A stretch of DNA of 64,000 bases from Callipepla californica brunnescens. Its lineage: Eukaryota > Chordata > Aves > Galliformes > Odontophoridae. The notes below the pieces were generated by a model, which worked only from the letters and a program-made list of their open reading frames with translations, was not told where the DNA came from and made no database searches. A program made the position numbers and the translations under genes. Location: assembly GCA_023055505.1 (NCBI GenBank), contig JALIRH010000040.1, forward strand, positions 1,183,001 through 1,247,000, in the 5' to 3' direction. Numbering within the stretch: position 1 is the first letter of the stretch; every line of letters starts with the position of its first letter. This document shows positions 25,889 to 37,230 of this stretch, piece after piece.

Positions 25889-26210
25889 TGTGGCAGTCAC
25901 CAGACGGCAATAGGACCTGCAGGGGCCCCTTGACCCATGGGAAACCATGGTAACACTATCTTGAAGATAAGAGAAGAAGAACAAGTAAGGCCATATATGG
26001 AGAAGACAAGACATGCCACACATCTATTGGGCAGAGATAACCGTAGCATAGGTGATTGGTAGTACTGTGATGAAGAAAGTTATAAGAAGAGTGTGTTGCT
26101 TGCAATAAACGCCATTTTGCCACCCATCATACTGATGCATTCATGGTGTGCGAATGGTCCAGGCAGGGCGTGGGACCAACAGGGTCGGGCGCTGGGCCTG
26201 AAGGCTTTCA
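25889..26210 (+). mobile_element. Alpharetrovirus-like LTR, apparently solo (plus orientation)
   Basis: The order is a CArG box (CCATATATGG, 25991-26000), an inverted CCAAT/Y-box (ATTGG, 26055-26059), a TATA box (TATAAG, 26081-26086) and a polyadenylation signal inside AATAAACGCCATTTTG (26104-26119). This arrangement and the wording around the polyadenylation signal are characteristic of avian leukosis/sarcoma-type LTRs, where serum-response and Y-box elements drive U3. A GGCTTTCA end at 26203-26210 also fits, but the start (TGTGGCAGTCACC) does not form a good inverted repeat with it and no duplicated flank is visible, so the limits are approximate (the end could be as far as ~26265). No tRNA-Trp primer site or gag follows, so it appears solo or truncated. 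Confidence 0.6.
25991..26109 (+). promoter_or_regulatory. Promoter and polyadenylation elements of the alpharetrovirus-like LTR
   Basis: Perfect CArG box (25991-26000), inverted CCAAT box (26055-26059), TATA element (26081-26086) and AATAAA (26104-26109). The TATA to AATAAA distance is very short (about 23 nt), as in avian alpharetrovirus LTRs, which have a small R region. Activity cannot be judged from sequence. Confidence 0.6.
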
Positions 26211-26289
26211 GACCACTGCAGGCCGGAGCGGACTGTAACCTAGGTTGCCGTAAGTTGAAAGCAACATGTATCCTGATGTTTATTGCATT

Positions 26290-26720
26290 TTAGATCTGAA
26301 TACCAAGTGTCTCTAGAAATCTAGACAGGCTTTTATCATTCTTTTCATAATGGCAATATCCCAGCACTTTGTCTATACAAGCAACCATCCCTTTCCAGGT
26401 GCTGCAGTAGCCTTGTAATTTCCTTTGAAAGATGCTGGGTGCAGAAGTAATGCCAAAAGGCAGTCTGCTGAAAGATCATCATCCAAATGCATAATAAGAG
26501 TAGTAAACTTGGCGCCATCTGGGTGTGGAAGGAAATGCCAAAAACTATTTGCGGTGTCTAAAAGGGGGGGAAGAGCTTAAATATTCATCTTGGAAAGATG
26601 TTGTCCATGGTAGATGGGATGATGCTTCTCTCAAGCACTTTGTTTAGTTGATTTATGTTGAAGTATATGCTGACTCATCCATTTTTGCTACGGCCTTATA
26701 ACCGCTGGTGAACACTGTTC
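26290..26720 (-). pseudogene. Degenerate Ty3/gypsy-type reverse transcriptase fragment
   Basis: Reading the minus strand from about 26700 downwards, and allowing frame changes and stops, RT landmarks appear in the correct order: an LNKVLERSIIPSTMDNIFP-like segment (the (D)LNKA...P...DDILP region), LDTANSFWHF (the D(A)xxGFWQ region with the first catalytic Asp), a segment around AKFTTLIMH, LPFGITSAPSIFQRKL, and MVACIDKVLGY at the position of the YxDD box. The LPFGxxSAPxxFQ signature is typical of Ty3/gypsy rather than vertebrate retroviral RT, which has LPQG. The catalytic YxDD appears changed to a single Asp plus Lys. It lies directly downstream of, and opposite to, the alpharetrovirus-like LTR. 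It is clearly a dead fossil. Confidence 0.6.
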
Positions 26721-27261
26721 AGAGGGTTTGGCTGTTTTTTCTGTAGTGCTGACAGCACTTGGACTATATGTTCTTGATCTTTCCCTAGGAAGCAGAAATC
26801 TGAACTTATTGTGACTCTCTAGGCGCTCTCAGTAAATGCATTGCACTGTGTCTTTGGGAGATGAGTTTAGTGGTCCTGTTTCCTCCAGTGCTCTTGCACT
26901 GTTTTCTATTGTCTGATACAGAAATGTCATGGCTATATTTTACTCACAGCTAATTTCTGAACCCTGGGGAAGAAACTCAGTGCCCCAGCTGTCATTGCAG
27001 ATTACTATGGCTCTTACTGGCACGTATGATCTCATGAGTAGAAGTGGCTCAGTCCCTCATTACTTGCTTTTAGTCAGTTATGTCCCATGTCTCATTTCTC
27101 AGTGTTACCACTGTGCCTTCTCTCAGAAACTTGCCTTTTGTTTCTCCTCTATCTTCAGGCAAAGAAGACAGCTTTCTACCTACTTGCTATCTTGCTCCAG
27201 ACTCTAAAAGTATGAGAGCTATGAGAGCTTTCACAGCACAGTCTACTTACCCTCATTCTCT
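26721..27261. other. No gene recognised; flank between gypsy-like fragment and CR1
   Basis: An open frame that runs into the CR1 RT from upstream (27080 on) is not CR1 in its first ~180 bases and looks like chance extension. Some of 26721-26880 may be further degraded gypsy-type RT (its minus-strand translation precedes the recognised motifs). Confidence 0.45.
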
Positions 27262-28743
27262 CAGAGACCTGCTCCTCCATCTGAACTGCCACAAGTCCAT
27301 GAGGCCAGATGGGATCCACCCAAGGGTGCTGAGGGAGCTGGCAGAGGTGATTGCCAAGCCGCTTTCTGCCATCTATCAGCATTCCTGGTCATCTGGAGAG
27401 GTCCTGCAAGATTGGAGGCTTGCTGATGTGACTCCCATCTACAAGAAAGGCCGTAAGGAAGATCCGGGGAACTACAGGCCTGTTAGCCTGACCTCGGTAT
27501 CAGGGAAAGTTATGGAGCAATTGATCTTGAGGGAGATCACACGGCACGTGCATGGCAATTGGGATCAGACCCAGCCAGCACGGGTTCACAAAGGGCAGGT
27601 GGTGCTTGTCCAACCTCATCTCCTTCTACGACTGGGTGACCAGACTGGTAGATGAGGGAAAGGCTGTTGATGTAGTCTACCTGGACTTCAGCAGTCTTTG
27701 ACACGGTCTCCCACAGTATTCTCCTGGGGAAACTGGCAGCCCATGGTGTGGACAGGTTCACTCTTCTCTGGGTTGAGAATTGGCTAGAGGGCCGTGCCCA
27801 GCGGGTAGTGGTTAATAGAGTCAAGTCCAGCTGGCGTCCTGTCACGAGTGGTGTCCACCAGGGGTCGGTATTGGGGCCCATACTGTTTAATATCTTTATT
27901 GATGACCTGGATGAGGGGATTGAGTGTACCCTCAGTAAGTTTGCAGATGACACCAAGTTGGGAGGATGTGTTGATCTGCCTGAGGGTAGGGAGGCCCTTC
28001 AGCGGGATCTGGATAGGCTAGACAGTTGGGCTGAGGTCAATGGGATGAGATTCAATAAGGCCAAGTGCCGGGTCCTGCACTTTGGCCACAATAACCCCAT
28101 GCAATGCTATAGGCTTGGGGCAGAATGGCTTGAGGAGTGTATACAGGAAAAGGACCTGGGGGTGTTGGTTGATGCTTGGCTCAACATGAGCCAGCAGTGT
28201 GCCCAGGTGGCCAAGAAGGCCAATGGCATCCTGGCCTGTATTAGGAATAGTGTGGCCAGCAGGAGCAGGGAGGTGATCATCCCCCTGTACTCAGCTCTGG
28301 TGCGGCTGCACCTTGAGTACTGTGTTCAGTTTTGGGGCCCTCACTACAAGAAAGACATCGAGGCCCTGGAGCGTGTTCAGAGAAGGGCAACAAAACTGGT
28401 GAGGGGTCTGGAGCACAGGTCTTACGAGGAGCGGCTGAGGGAGCTGGGATTGTTTAGTTTGGGGAAAAGGAGGCTTAGAGGAGACCTCATTGCACTCTAC
28501 CGCTTCCTGAAGGGAGGCTGTGGTAAGGAGGGGGTCAGCCTCTTCTCCCAGGTAACTAATGACAGGACAAGAGGGAATGGCCACAAGTTGTGCCAGGGAA
28601 GATTTAGATTAGACTTGAGGAAAAATTTTTTCTCTGAGAGAGTGGTCCGGCACTGGAATGGCCTGCCTAGGGAGGTGGTTGAGGCACCGTCCCTAGTGCT
28701 GTTCAAGAAGCATTTAGATGAGGTGCTAAGGGATTTGATTTAG
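27262..28743 (+). pseudogene. CR1 ORF2 fragment: reverse transcriptase and C-terminal region
   Basis: ORF2 of CR1 encodes an endonuclease-reverse transcriptase; only the RT and C-terminal part remains. Visible RT motifs are RPDGIHPRVL (about 27303), DWRLADVTPIYKKG with NYRPVSLTS (27410-27500), DLDF/FDTVSH region (about 27680-27715), [16 protein letters not shown] (27865-27912), and the catalytic box KFADDTKL (27937-27960). The C-terminal part has [14 protein letters not shown] and [17 protein letters not shown] blocks typical of CR1. Frame is lost between about 27600 and 27750 by at least one 1-bp indel near the FDTVSH block. The later 331-codon segment (27748-28743) has no stop. Not functional, because the endonuclease domain is missing. 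Confidence 0.9.
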
Positions 28744-28814
28744 TAGCTTGGTGGGTAGGGATGGTGGTGTGAGGATGGTTGGACTAGATGATCTTGTAGG
28801 TCCTTTCCAACCTA

Positions 28815-28845
28815 ATGTATCTATGAATCTATGAATCTATGAATT
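28815..28845 (+). repeat. CR1 3'-terminal 8-bp tandem repeat
   Basis: About three copies of (ATCTATGA) directly follow the CR1 3' UTR. A short microsatellite-like tail instead of poly(A) is diagnostic of CR1 and marks the exact 3' end of the insertion. Confidence 0.9.
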
Positions 28846-28908
28846 CTTGCTTTAACAGATATCACAAGTGTGGGTCTCAAGCCTCTTCTGACTGAAACTC
28901 TCATGTGT

Positions 28909-29885
28909 CACAGAATTGCAGAACTGTAGGGGTTGGAAAGGACCTCTAGAGATCATCTAGTCCAGCCCTCCTACCAAAGCAGGCTTCCTAGACCAGGTTG
29001 CACAGGTAGGTGTCCAGGTGGGTCTTGAATGTCTCCCGAGGAGTCTCCTCTCTGGGCAACCTGTTCCAGTGCTCTGTCACCTGCACTGTGAAGAAGTTCC
29101 CATGCACATTTGCTTGGAGCTTCAGTTTGCATCAGTTTGTGGCTATTTCCTCGTCCTATCACCACACACTGCTTAGAAGAGTCTGGCCTTGTCCCTTTGC
29201 CTCTCGCACCTTAGATATTTATAGATGTGGATCAGATCCCCTGAGTCTTCTTTTCTCAAGGCTGAACAGACCCAGGTCTCTCAGCCTTTCCTCATAAGAG
29301 AGGTGTTCCACAATCTTTATCATCTTTGTAGCCCTCCACTGAACTCTTTTGAGGAGGCCCCAGTCTTCTTTTGTACTGGAGAGCCCAGAACGTGGCACAG
29401 TACTCCTGGTGAGGCCTCATCAGGGCAGAGTAGAGAGGGAGGATCACCTCGCTCAACCTGCTGGCCATGCTCTTTTTAATGCACCCCCAGGATGCCATTG
29501 GCCTTCCTGGCTGCCGGGGCACACTGCTGGCTCATGGCAACCTATCATCCACCAGGACACCCAGGTCTCTCCCCTCAAAGCTCCTCTCCAGCAGGTCATC
29601 CCCCAGCCTGATTATTCCTCCCTAGGTGCTAGAGTCTATACTTGCACTTGTTAAACCTCATCTGGTTCTTTTCTGCCCAACTCTCCAACCTGTCCAGATC
29701 TTGCTGAATGGCAGCACAGCCTTTTGGTGTGTCAGCCATTCCTCCCAGCTTTGTATCATCAGCAATCTTGCTGAGGGTGGACTCTATCCCCTCGTCAAGG
29801 TCACTGTTGAAGATGTTGAACAGGACCGGACCCAGCACTGTCCTCTGTCCACTAAGTACTGACCTCCAGAAGGGAGGCTTCATGT
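28909..29885 (-). mobile_element. CR1 LINE, 5'-truncated (minus orientation)
   Basis: The plus strand begins with the antisense CR1 3' end (cacagaattgcagaactgta followed by a GGGGTTGGAAAGGACC block and GATCATCTAGTCCAGCCC), then reads back through the ORF2 C-terminus and into the RT catalytic region. Minus-strand frames show [16 protein letters not shown] and [10 protein letters not shown] near 29760-29860, then RFNKCKY and the [20 protein letters not shown] block (29292-29522). Frames are broken by several indels, so it is older than the CR1 immediately to its left. Truncation is just upstream of the RT GP(V/I)LFN block, near 29885. Confidence 0.9.
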
Positions 29886-30384
29886 ATCCACTTCCAGTAG
29901 ATGCCTGACCCACCATAGTTGAAAATAAGGGTGTGAGGGCTCACTAGGAGTTTGTGGTAGAAGATGCTGTACTAGTTGAACAGTGTGGTCACAGGTGCAG
30001 CTGGGATGGTGATTCACTAGCATTTCAGCTTGATGAAGAGATGTGGTGGGCATGATGCTGACTGTGTCTTCTCAGCACTGTCAGGTAATAGATAACCAGG
30101 ATACCAGGTTCTCAAAAGCATGTTTTCCCATCTTTTTTCCTCTGTCAAGGAACTCATGTTGCTAAATAAATAAAAACAACAGAAAACTCCAATGTCTCCC
30201 ACTACCTCCTGCATGTTCCTACCCTATCAACTGCTCCATCATCTTTTTGTGGACAGCATAGAGCAACATCTGCAGCTGGATCACTCCTTCCCTGTGCATG
30301 CAATGGCTGCCTGTTCTTTGTCCCAGTTGATCAGGTGAGAACATTTGAACAACTGCAATAAGAGTAGGGATGTGACTGAGGAAT
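29886..30384. other. No gene recognised
   Basis: Unassigned sequence between the CR1 5' truncation point and a solo LTR. Short open frames only. Confidence 0.5.
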
Positions 30385-30951
30385 TGTCATGGTTTTATGA
30401 TTTTTGGTACTGGTATTCCACATCATAACATCATGTATTGCATTAAGGGGTAAAGAGCTAATACTCCAGCCCCATGGATCATTGATGGTTCCAGGTATAC
30501 CTGTCTCAGAAGAGAAGAAGAACTACATTCCCCAGAGGACTTTGCGATGCTTTGTATTTTTACGTGTTTTCCGCTCAGAGGGAACAGATAAAAACTCTCT
30601 GCGGTCACGGGACACTCTCTTTCCTTCGGGATCGACTCAGCAGTGGGTGATTGCTGCCGTATCGTCTTCAGCATTAGCGTAAGGCCTTCAGTTTATCGGA
30701 CACTCTCTCTTGCTCATTTTACTTGATTAATTAGCCTCAATTCCAATTATATTGTATTATATTCTGTTATTTTGCTTTCTGATATCATATTTAGTAAATT
30801 AGTTTTCCTCCTCAGATCGTTGCCGCTGTTTTGTTTCTAGGCCCATCTCCCTTTTCCCTTTTCCCTTCCCCTTTCCTGGGGCATGGGTCCGTGGGTCCCC
30901 CACACCAATCATCATGAAACCAGGCCGATCCAGCCCGGTAAACCGTTGACA
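30385..30951 (+). mobile_element. Solo LTR of the ERV-L-like family with perfect 5-bp duplication
   Basis: Starts TGTCATGG and ends CGTTGACA, 567 bp. It is flanked by GGAAT on both sides (30380-30384 and 30952-30956), the target duplication expected from integration. It matches the LTRs of the 35.7-43.9 kb provirus block for block (tattccacatcataacatca near the start, CTCTCTCTTGCTCATTTTAC in the middle, CGTTGCCGCTGTTTTG and the C-rich block near the end). It has no internal sequence, so the provirus was lost by LTR-LTR recombination. It provides the cleanest definition of the LTR ends for the family in this window. Confidence 0.92.
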
Positions 30952-30956
30952 GGAAT

Positions 30957-33900
30957 TTCACCTGCACAGGAATGTGAGTAGTTGTCAATGTGCACACTTT
31001 CAGCTGAATACATCACAGCTAAAAGCCAAGAGCTTTCACAGTTGAAGTGTGGGACTTTCAAAACTGATAGCTGATAGTGCTTGCCCTGAGAAGGTAATAT
31101 GGTTTTGAGAAATTACCACACTTGAATTTTAAATGTCTTTTTGAAAATTGTTCTTGAAAGTTTAAGCTAAAACTTCTGCTTTTATCCAAAAGGCATAACA
31201 AACTCATTTTACCCTTGGAATTGAAATTTTCTTCGAGTCACTGATCTCATCATGCATGCTTTTTTCATGTATCTTTAATTTCAGCTGGACTTGAAGAATA
31301 AGGAAAGCAGGACTTGACCATAGTGTGCATGTTTGTTCTTTTCTGTGATCAAGAAGTATGTGGGCTAGCATATGCTGTTGTCAGTTCTGCCTGGGAGTCT
31401 GCAAACTGAGATGCTTCTGTTTTCAGAATAGATTTACTTATATAAATTTACTGTAGCCAAGTAGAAAATCTAAGCACGTGAAGTAAAGGAAATTCCTTTC
31501 TGGAGTATTCCCTTTAGGAATATGAAGCAAAGGGAAGCTAGGAAATTTTAGCTAACAAGCAATGAGATCTTGTTCTCCTTCATTCTTTTTTGATAACTTA
31601 AAAGAAGTACATACTGTACATGTTTTATAATTAGTGTTTTTAAAAAGGTATTCCTTTCTGTTTGCCTGTACTACACAATTAAACTCATGAATGAATTAAA
31701 AGGGATAGATTCCTTCTAATTTTTCCTTTCTTCCTTCATTCATCTTTTTTCTTCCCATCTTCCTTCCTTCTTTCTGTTCTCCAGTCTTCTGTCTTATCTT
31801 TACTCCCATTTATGTAGGAAAGTCACATCACTCTTATACTGTTGGCTGCATTCATACACGTTGAGTGATAGCTCAATGTTCATACAATGTGTTATCACTT
31901 TGTAGGCAGTTGATTTCATCACTTGATTCCTATGCAACATATGGATGTTAGGCACATAGCCATATGGGATATCTTGGGTTGTCATGGAGGATTATTGCCC
32001 AGGTACCCCTGCAAGGCTTCCCATGATGCTTCTCAGGGGTAGGGCTTCCCTTTGCTGGAAATCCTCTTGGTAAATCCTCTTGGTCCTGTTTCCTCCAGGA
32101 CAAGGGGCTCTTGGTTCTTCAGAGACATGGGAGTAACTAAAAATCAATGCATGCCATACAATGAGTTTTTATTTTGACTGAACTTCTTAGGGTTAAAAGT
32201 CTCTAGGTGTGGGGAAGACCTTGGTAGAGTTGTACTGTGAATTTTCACATCACCAAGATGCAACTAATTCCTTCTGGAAATTAGTTTGTTCTCCGATACC
32301 ATTTGATTGTTATTTATGAGGGTGCCATATGTCTCTTTAGAACCAATGTTAAAGTTTTGAGGGAACTCTAAATTTGGCACACACATCCTTTTTCACTTGA
32401 TTTTGGCTCTGATTGTTACAGGTTAATGAACATTTCTAAATTCTAAAATAATTCAAGGAGTTATTTAGAACAAAAAGGAGTAATAACTAGTAATAACCAA
32501 TAAATCAATATGCTTTTGTAACTAACAACTGTCTGCAAGAAGCACTGGCTAGTAGTCCCATGCAGTTTGACGTTTTAACCAAGAGGTGGTGCTAACAATT
32601 ACCACATTCAGACTAGGATCCTCATAAAGTCTTTATAAACATATTTGCAACCTAAATTGAAGGTTTTATGTGGACATGTGTGCTTATGCATGATGTCCTT
32701 GTATTTATGAGCTGTGTAATGTTATGTTTTGTTCTTTTTAAGTGTAGGAGAGCCACAGTATAATGTGTAATTATAACTTTAAGTATAACACCATTAAAGT
32801 CAGAGCAAATGGAGTGGTGATAGGGTGATGATAGAGTGACATGTTATAACCAGTATGGTATAATAACTAAGTTGTTCCTGCTAATAAACACACTCTTCTC
32901 CTTGGTAGCTAACCTCTAATTCCCAAGGAGGAGGGGTGTGATGCTTAACTTCAGAAAAGCTCTGGCTGTGTCTGTACAAGCTGCATTTGATGGCCATTCA
33001 CATGGCAGTGGATCCCAGGCTCACTGCTGGCCTGGGGAGCTTCCACTGGCACCAGTGGGAAGCAGTTTGCTGAGTGGGGAGTGAATACCAACTAGCACTG
33101 GTGAACAAAGTAAAAGTCTTTATGTGGCTGTGTGGCATAAATTACTCTGGGAACTGAAGGAAAACCTCCACAAATCCTGATGGAGATCACTAGGCAGCCT
33201 TTTTCTAGTTAAATTGTAGACTTGTGAGAACTTATATATTGGATTGCAGAAGAAATCACTTCTGACAGAGGCAAGTCCCAGAGTCAGTTTGGGGTAGCTG
33301 TTCTGGTGCTTCTGTTGTTACTTCAACAAGAGTACATTGCTAATCTGAAAGCTGTTGACAGTTTTCTCGATGATGCTTTTTTTCCATGTTTGTGTTTTGT
33401 ATTTTCTGGCTGAGTTAGCCTGTATCCTGTAAACTTCCTAATTGTGCTTTGTACTCATTACAATTACATCTGCTGTGGAAGGGAGAGAGAAAGTTTCTTA
33501 ACCCCAGGCTTGTCTCCTGCTGCCTGCAGTTAGAGATGGCCTGTGACAACACTTCAGATGTTTCTGCTTTGCAGATCAATGGAAATTTTAGAGATATTTC
33601 CCTCTTCAGTCCAAAAGCAAATGCCAATGAGTCTGAGATCCAGTAACTTTGTGCTGGACAACATTAATTTTATTTGCTTTATTATACTTTTTATACACAC
33701 ACAAACTAGCTATCAGATAGTTGTCTTTAACACTGTTTTTAATGTCACCTCTGATGGGAATAAAGCTGCTGTCCACTCATGGAGAGCAGCCTGGCTGCCT
33801 CTGTCTGTTCATAGACCATGAGTGTAGGCTAGAGCCTGACACAGGCAAGATGCAAACCATCACCTTTGTCCTAGGATAGTATTTTCTGGTTTGGAGTCTC

Positions 33901-35683
33901 CCTAGACTCTGTTGAATGAATCTCTATTTCAAAGTATAAAAATGTGCTATTCTATCTAAACAAAGGGGGGGAAATGCATCTTTCTTGCTCCAAATTATCT
34001 TTGTCTGTATGGACTGTCTGGAGAAGAGCTATGGAGATGAAGGGAGAAGAGAGGCTATTTGCAGCAAGAAATAATAAAACAATCCTTCTTGGAGTCTTTC
34101 CCATAAAGGAGCTGTAGTCTTCCTCTAAGTAAGGCCAGATCTGAGATAGGTGCTTAAATACTTAGAGATCTACACATCTTGAAGGATATTTTCATGAAGT
34201 GATAACTGTGCTTTCTTTGAGCATCATCTCTTCTCAAAGGACACCTCCTAAATGTGTTGCTGCCTTCCTCCTTTGAGAGAATGGAGAGAAGCAAGTGGGT
34301 ACCAGAAGTAAATTTCCTACAGTTCAGCTGGCATTTCTGTGTTGGACACAAAGGCCATGAGCCATGAAGTTTGAAAGATGCTTTTTTTCAGTGCCTGGCT
34401 TTTAAATGCCTGGTATTGTGTAAAAACAGTAGGCATTTCAACTAGACCATGCCAAGGGCCTGAAAAAGAAAAGTTCCTTACCTTGACTTTCTCAGCTAAA
34501 CTTCATTACACTAATGGTGTTTACCAAACAGCACTGAAATTAGGAAGGATATGAAATTAAATTGGAGTAAGCACCTCAGAAGTAAATTCAGTGTCTGTAG
34601 TTGTCCTTAGCTGGTTACTGCTGACTTCAGAGAGCATGTTGCATTGGTGTGAAGGGGACCTGCAGTTGTATATCTAAGGCTTCACAGCAAAGTGTTTAAA
34701 ACTGCAGATCACCTGTCTGTGCTTGTATCTATGCATGCTGCAGTCACTACACATGGAACTTAGATGAGTCCTTTGTTTAGTAGTGCTGTCTCCTGCTAAG
34801 GTAATAAAAACTCTTACCTGCCCTTTTGTTAGCTTTTTGTCAAGCAGTGGCAGTAGGTGGCATAATATCCTTTTTAGCTGTTGTGAGCCTAGTAGTTGAA
34901 CACTTGAGATTTTTGATACTCAAATACCATAATTAAAACCTATTTCAGCATCACGCTCATGTTTTTGCCAGCATCTGCAAGACATAAACCAGCTCTCTTG
35001 AGAGAATATCAGCAATATCTGCGAAGTAGACTTTGAGGGCTTCTCCAGTTTTCACTTATTTTCCTAGCACAGCTGAGGTTCTCTGGTGCTTTGCTTACCT
35101 ACCTCACAGCTCTTACTGAGACCATCATGATCCCACCTGCGCATCTTCAGGTGGATTAAACACAAATTTACTTCCCTTGTACATTTTGAGGGATGTCCTT
35201 TTCATACCCATTCCTGCAGGAGTGGTGATAGGCTTTGTCTTGGTATCTCTCTGATTGCTTTGTTGTGTTCATTTTGATCCATGACATGTTATTTCTGTTA
35301 AACAGAATGTGTATTTTTGTTCAGCTTTTGTCTGGGGCTCTGGTGTTAAGCAGTGGTGCTTTCCTTCTGATCAACACTTCACTTACACCATCAGAAAAAT
35401 AATGCATTCAAGCAAATCATCAAAACCTTCACTTCCATGGATTCCACCTCCAGTCCATGTTAATAAGAGGCATCTCCTCTGCTAAATGAGCACGCGTGTG
35501 CTCTGTTTTGGCAGTTACTTGCCAAAACCTTGTGTTGAGCACAGGAAAGCATTTGGTATCCACTACTTCCCTAGGGGCTTCTCCCCTCAGAAGGGAAAAT
35601 CCTGTTTTTCTGTGTTACATTCTTCCAGTAATGTATGTAAATGAGGTTATTTAAGGTTTGGTTGCTTTTTCTCCCTCCTTCAT
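30957..35683. other. No gene recognised
   Basis: AT-rich, with only short chance frames. A pyrimidine-rich CTTC stretch lies near 31730-31785. No repeat ends recognised. Confidence 0.5.
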
Positions 35684-36227
35684 TGTCAGTGGTTTACCAG
35701 GTTGGTTCAGCCTGGTTCCATGACAATTGGTGTGGGGGACCCACAGCACGGGGAAGGGAAATGGGAGATGGGCCTAAAAACAAAACAGCGGCAGTGACCT
35801 GAGGAGGAAAGCTAATCTACTAAATAAGATATTGGAAAGCAAAATAACACAATATAATGCAATATAATTGGAATTGAAGCTAATAAATAAATAAAAAAAT
35901 GAGCAAGAGAGAGTGTCCAATAAACTGAAAGCCTTATGCTAAATGCTGAAGGTGAGACAGCAGCGAGCACCCACTGCTGAGTTGATCCCAAAGGAAAGAC
36001 AGCAGGTCCCATGACCGCAGACAGTTTATCTTTCCCTCTGAGCAGAAACAAGTAAAAATGCAAAGCATGGCACAGTCCTCTGGGGAATGTAGTTCTTCTC
36101 TTCTGAGACAGGTATACCCATAAATATTGATGATTCATGGAGCTGGAGCATTAACTCCTTAACTCCCAATACACTACATGATGTTATGATGTGGAATATC
36201 AATACCAAAAATTGTAAAACCATGACA
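35684..36227 (-). repeat. 3' LTR of the ERV-L-like provirus
   Basis: Plus strand runs TGTCAGTGG...CATGACA, i.e. the family LTR in reverse. Compared with the 5' LTR it differs at many sites and carries several indels, including a different A-rich segment near 35880-35900. That is more divergence than expected for a recent insertion. Confidence 0.9.
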
Positions 36228-36238
36228 TTCCACCCCTT
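36228..36238 (-). promoter_or_regulatory. Polypurine tract (plus-strand primer site)
   Basis: On the minus strand AAGGGGTGGAA directly precedes the TGTCATGG start of the 3' LTR. This is where an RNase H-resistant purine tract primes plus-strand DNA synthesis. One T interrupts the run. Confidence 0.75.
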
Positions 36239-36339
36239 ATTCCACATCACAACATCATGCTTAATGTATATGCAGGAACAATGATTAATAGGCATTAAAT
36301 ACACACACGCACAACATATATGCAAGTATACACATGGAA

Positions 36340-37230
36340 TTACTGACTGCACTCCCCCAACATCAAATTCCCTTCTAGTACATATTGAACATCCCCATTC
36401 TGCATCATCCACCATGTGGACCCAGGTCCCTGAGCAAAGACAGTTCCATGGAGAGGTTTGCCCTTTCCAGAAGCTGGAAGGACCCAAACCACTTTTCCCG
36501 GCGTGTTCTTTACATGTACTACAGGGATCTTATCTCCCTCTACTGTAGGTAGAGATATGGATTGGGCAGGACCGTCACAATTGATGGATCCCTGAGTGTT
36601 GACCAACCAGGTGGCTTCTGCCAAATGCTTCTCTCAATGCTTAAATGTTCTGCCACCCATTGCTTTCAACATGGTTTTAAAACAACCCTTTGTATCTTTC
36701 CATTTTACCAGAAGCTGGTGCATGATAGGGGATATGATAAATCCATTTGATGCCATGATCTTTGTTTGGCCCAAGTATTTACGAGATAATTTTTGAAATG
36801 AGTCTCATTATCTGACTCAATTCTTTCTGGAGTGCCATGTTGCCACAGGACTTGTTTCTCAAGACCTAAGATGGTGTTTCAGGCAGTAGCATGGGGTACT
36901 GCATATGTTTCAAGGCACCCAGTAGTTGCTTCCACCATGGCAAGCACATTATGCTTGCCATTGCGAGTTCATGGCAAGGTGATATAAGCAATCTGCCACA
37001 CATCCCCATATTTCTACTTTTGACATCACCCTTCCCCCAAAAGTGGTTTCATCAACCATCCTCTTGGTTTGTTCAATTGTGGCACATGTATCACAGTCAT
37101 GGATAAACTGTGCAATGGCATCCGTAGTTAAGTCCACCCCTCGGTCTCTAGCCCATTTCTATGTTGCATCTCTTCCTTGATGGCCTGAGGTCTCATGGGC
37201 TCATCAAGCTAAAAATAATTCACCCTTGTG
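36340..37230 (-). pseudogene. Integrase remnant (pol 3' end)
   Basis: Retroviral integrase joins the viral DNA to the host genome. In minus-strand order the remnant shows a zinc-binding-like segment (CDTCATIEQTKR, about 37080-37100), a catalytic-core stretch with an ERIESDN-type Asp motif (about 36800-36830), a SGKMER segment close to the expected catalytic Glu (about 36700), and a C-terminal part from WLVNTQGS to WWMMQNGDVQYV (36624-36340). Several stops and frame changes separate them. The C-terminal frame ends 113 bp before the 3' LTR. Confidence 0.8.

Larger units (their letters stand above)
27262..28845 (+). mobile_element. CR1 LINE, 5'-truncated, relatively intact 3' half
   Basis: A non-LTR retrotransposon copy of the CR1 type. 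It begins inside the RT part of ORF2, runs through the ORF2 stop at about 28743 and ends in the CR1 3' UTR hairpin-like segment (GGTTGGACTAGATGATCTT near 28778) and an 8-bp tandem tail. 5' truncation is the usual result of CR1 target-primed reverse transcription. It is the best-preserved CR1 here: the 3' ORF2 segment is open for 331 codons. The adjacent CR1 at 28909 lies in the opposite orientation, tail to tail. Confidence 0.93.

Noticed and set aside
27080..27261. Start of the CR1 frame at 27080 as part of CR1
   Set aside because: The first 60 codons do not resemble CR1; the homology begins near 27262, so the upstream frame is fortuitous.
35684..36340. An env gene between integrase and the 3' LTR
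   Set aside because: Only about 113 bp separate the integrase C-terminal frame from the LTR, too little for env.
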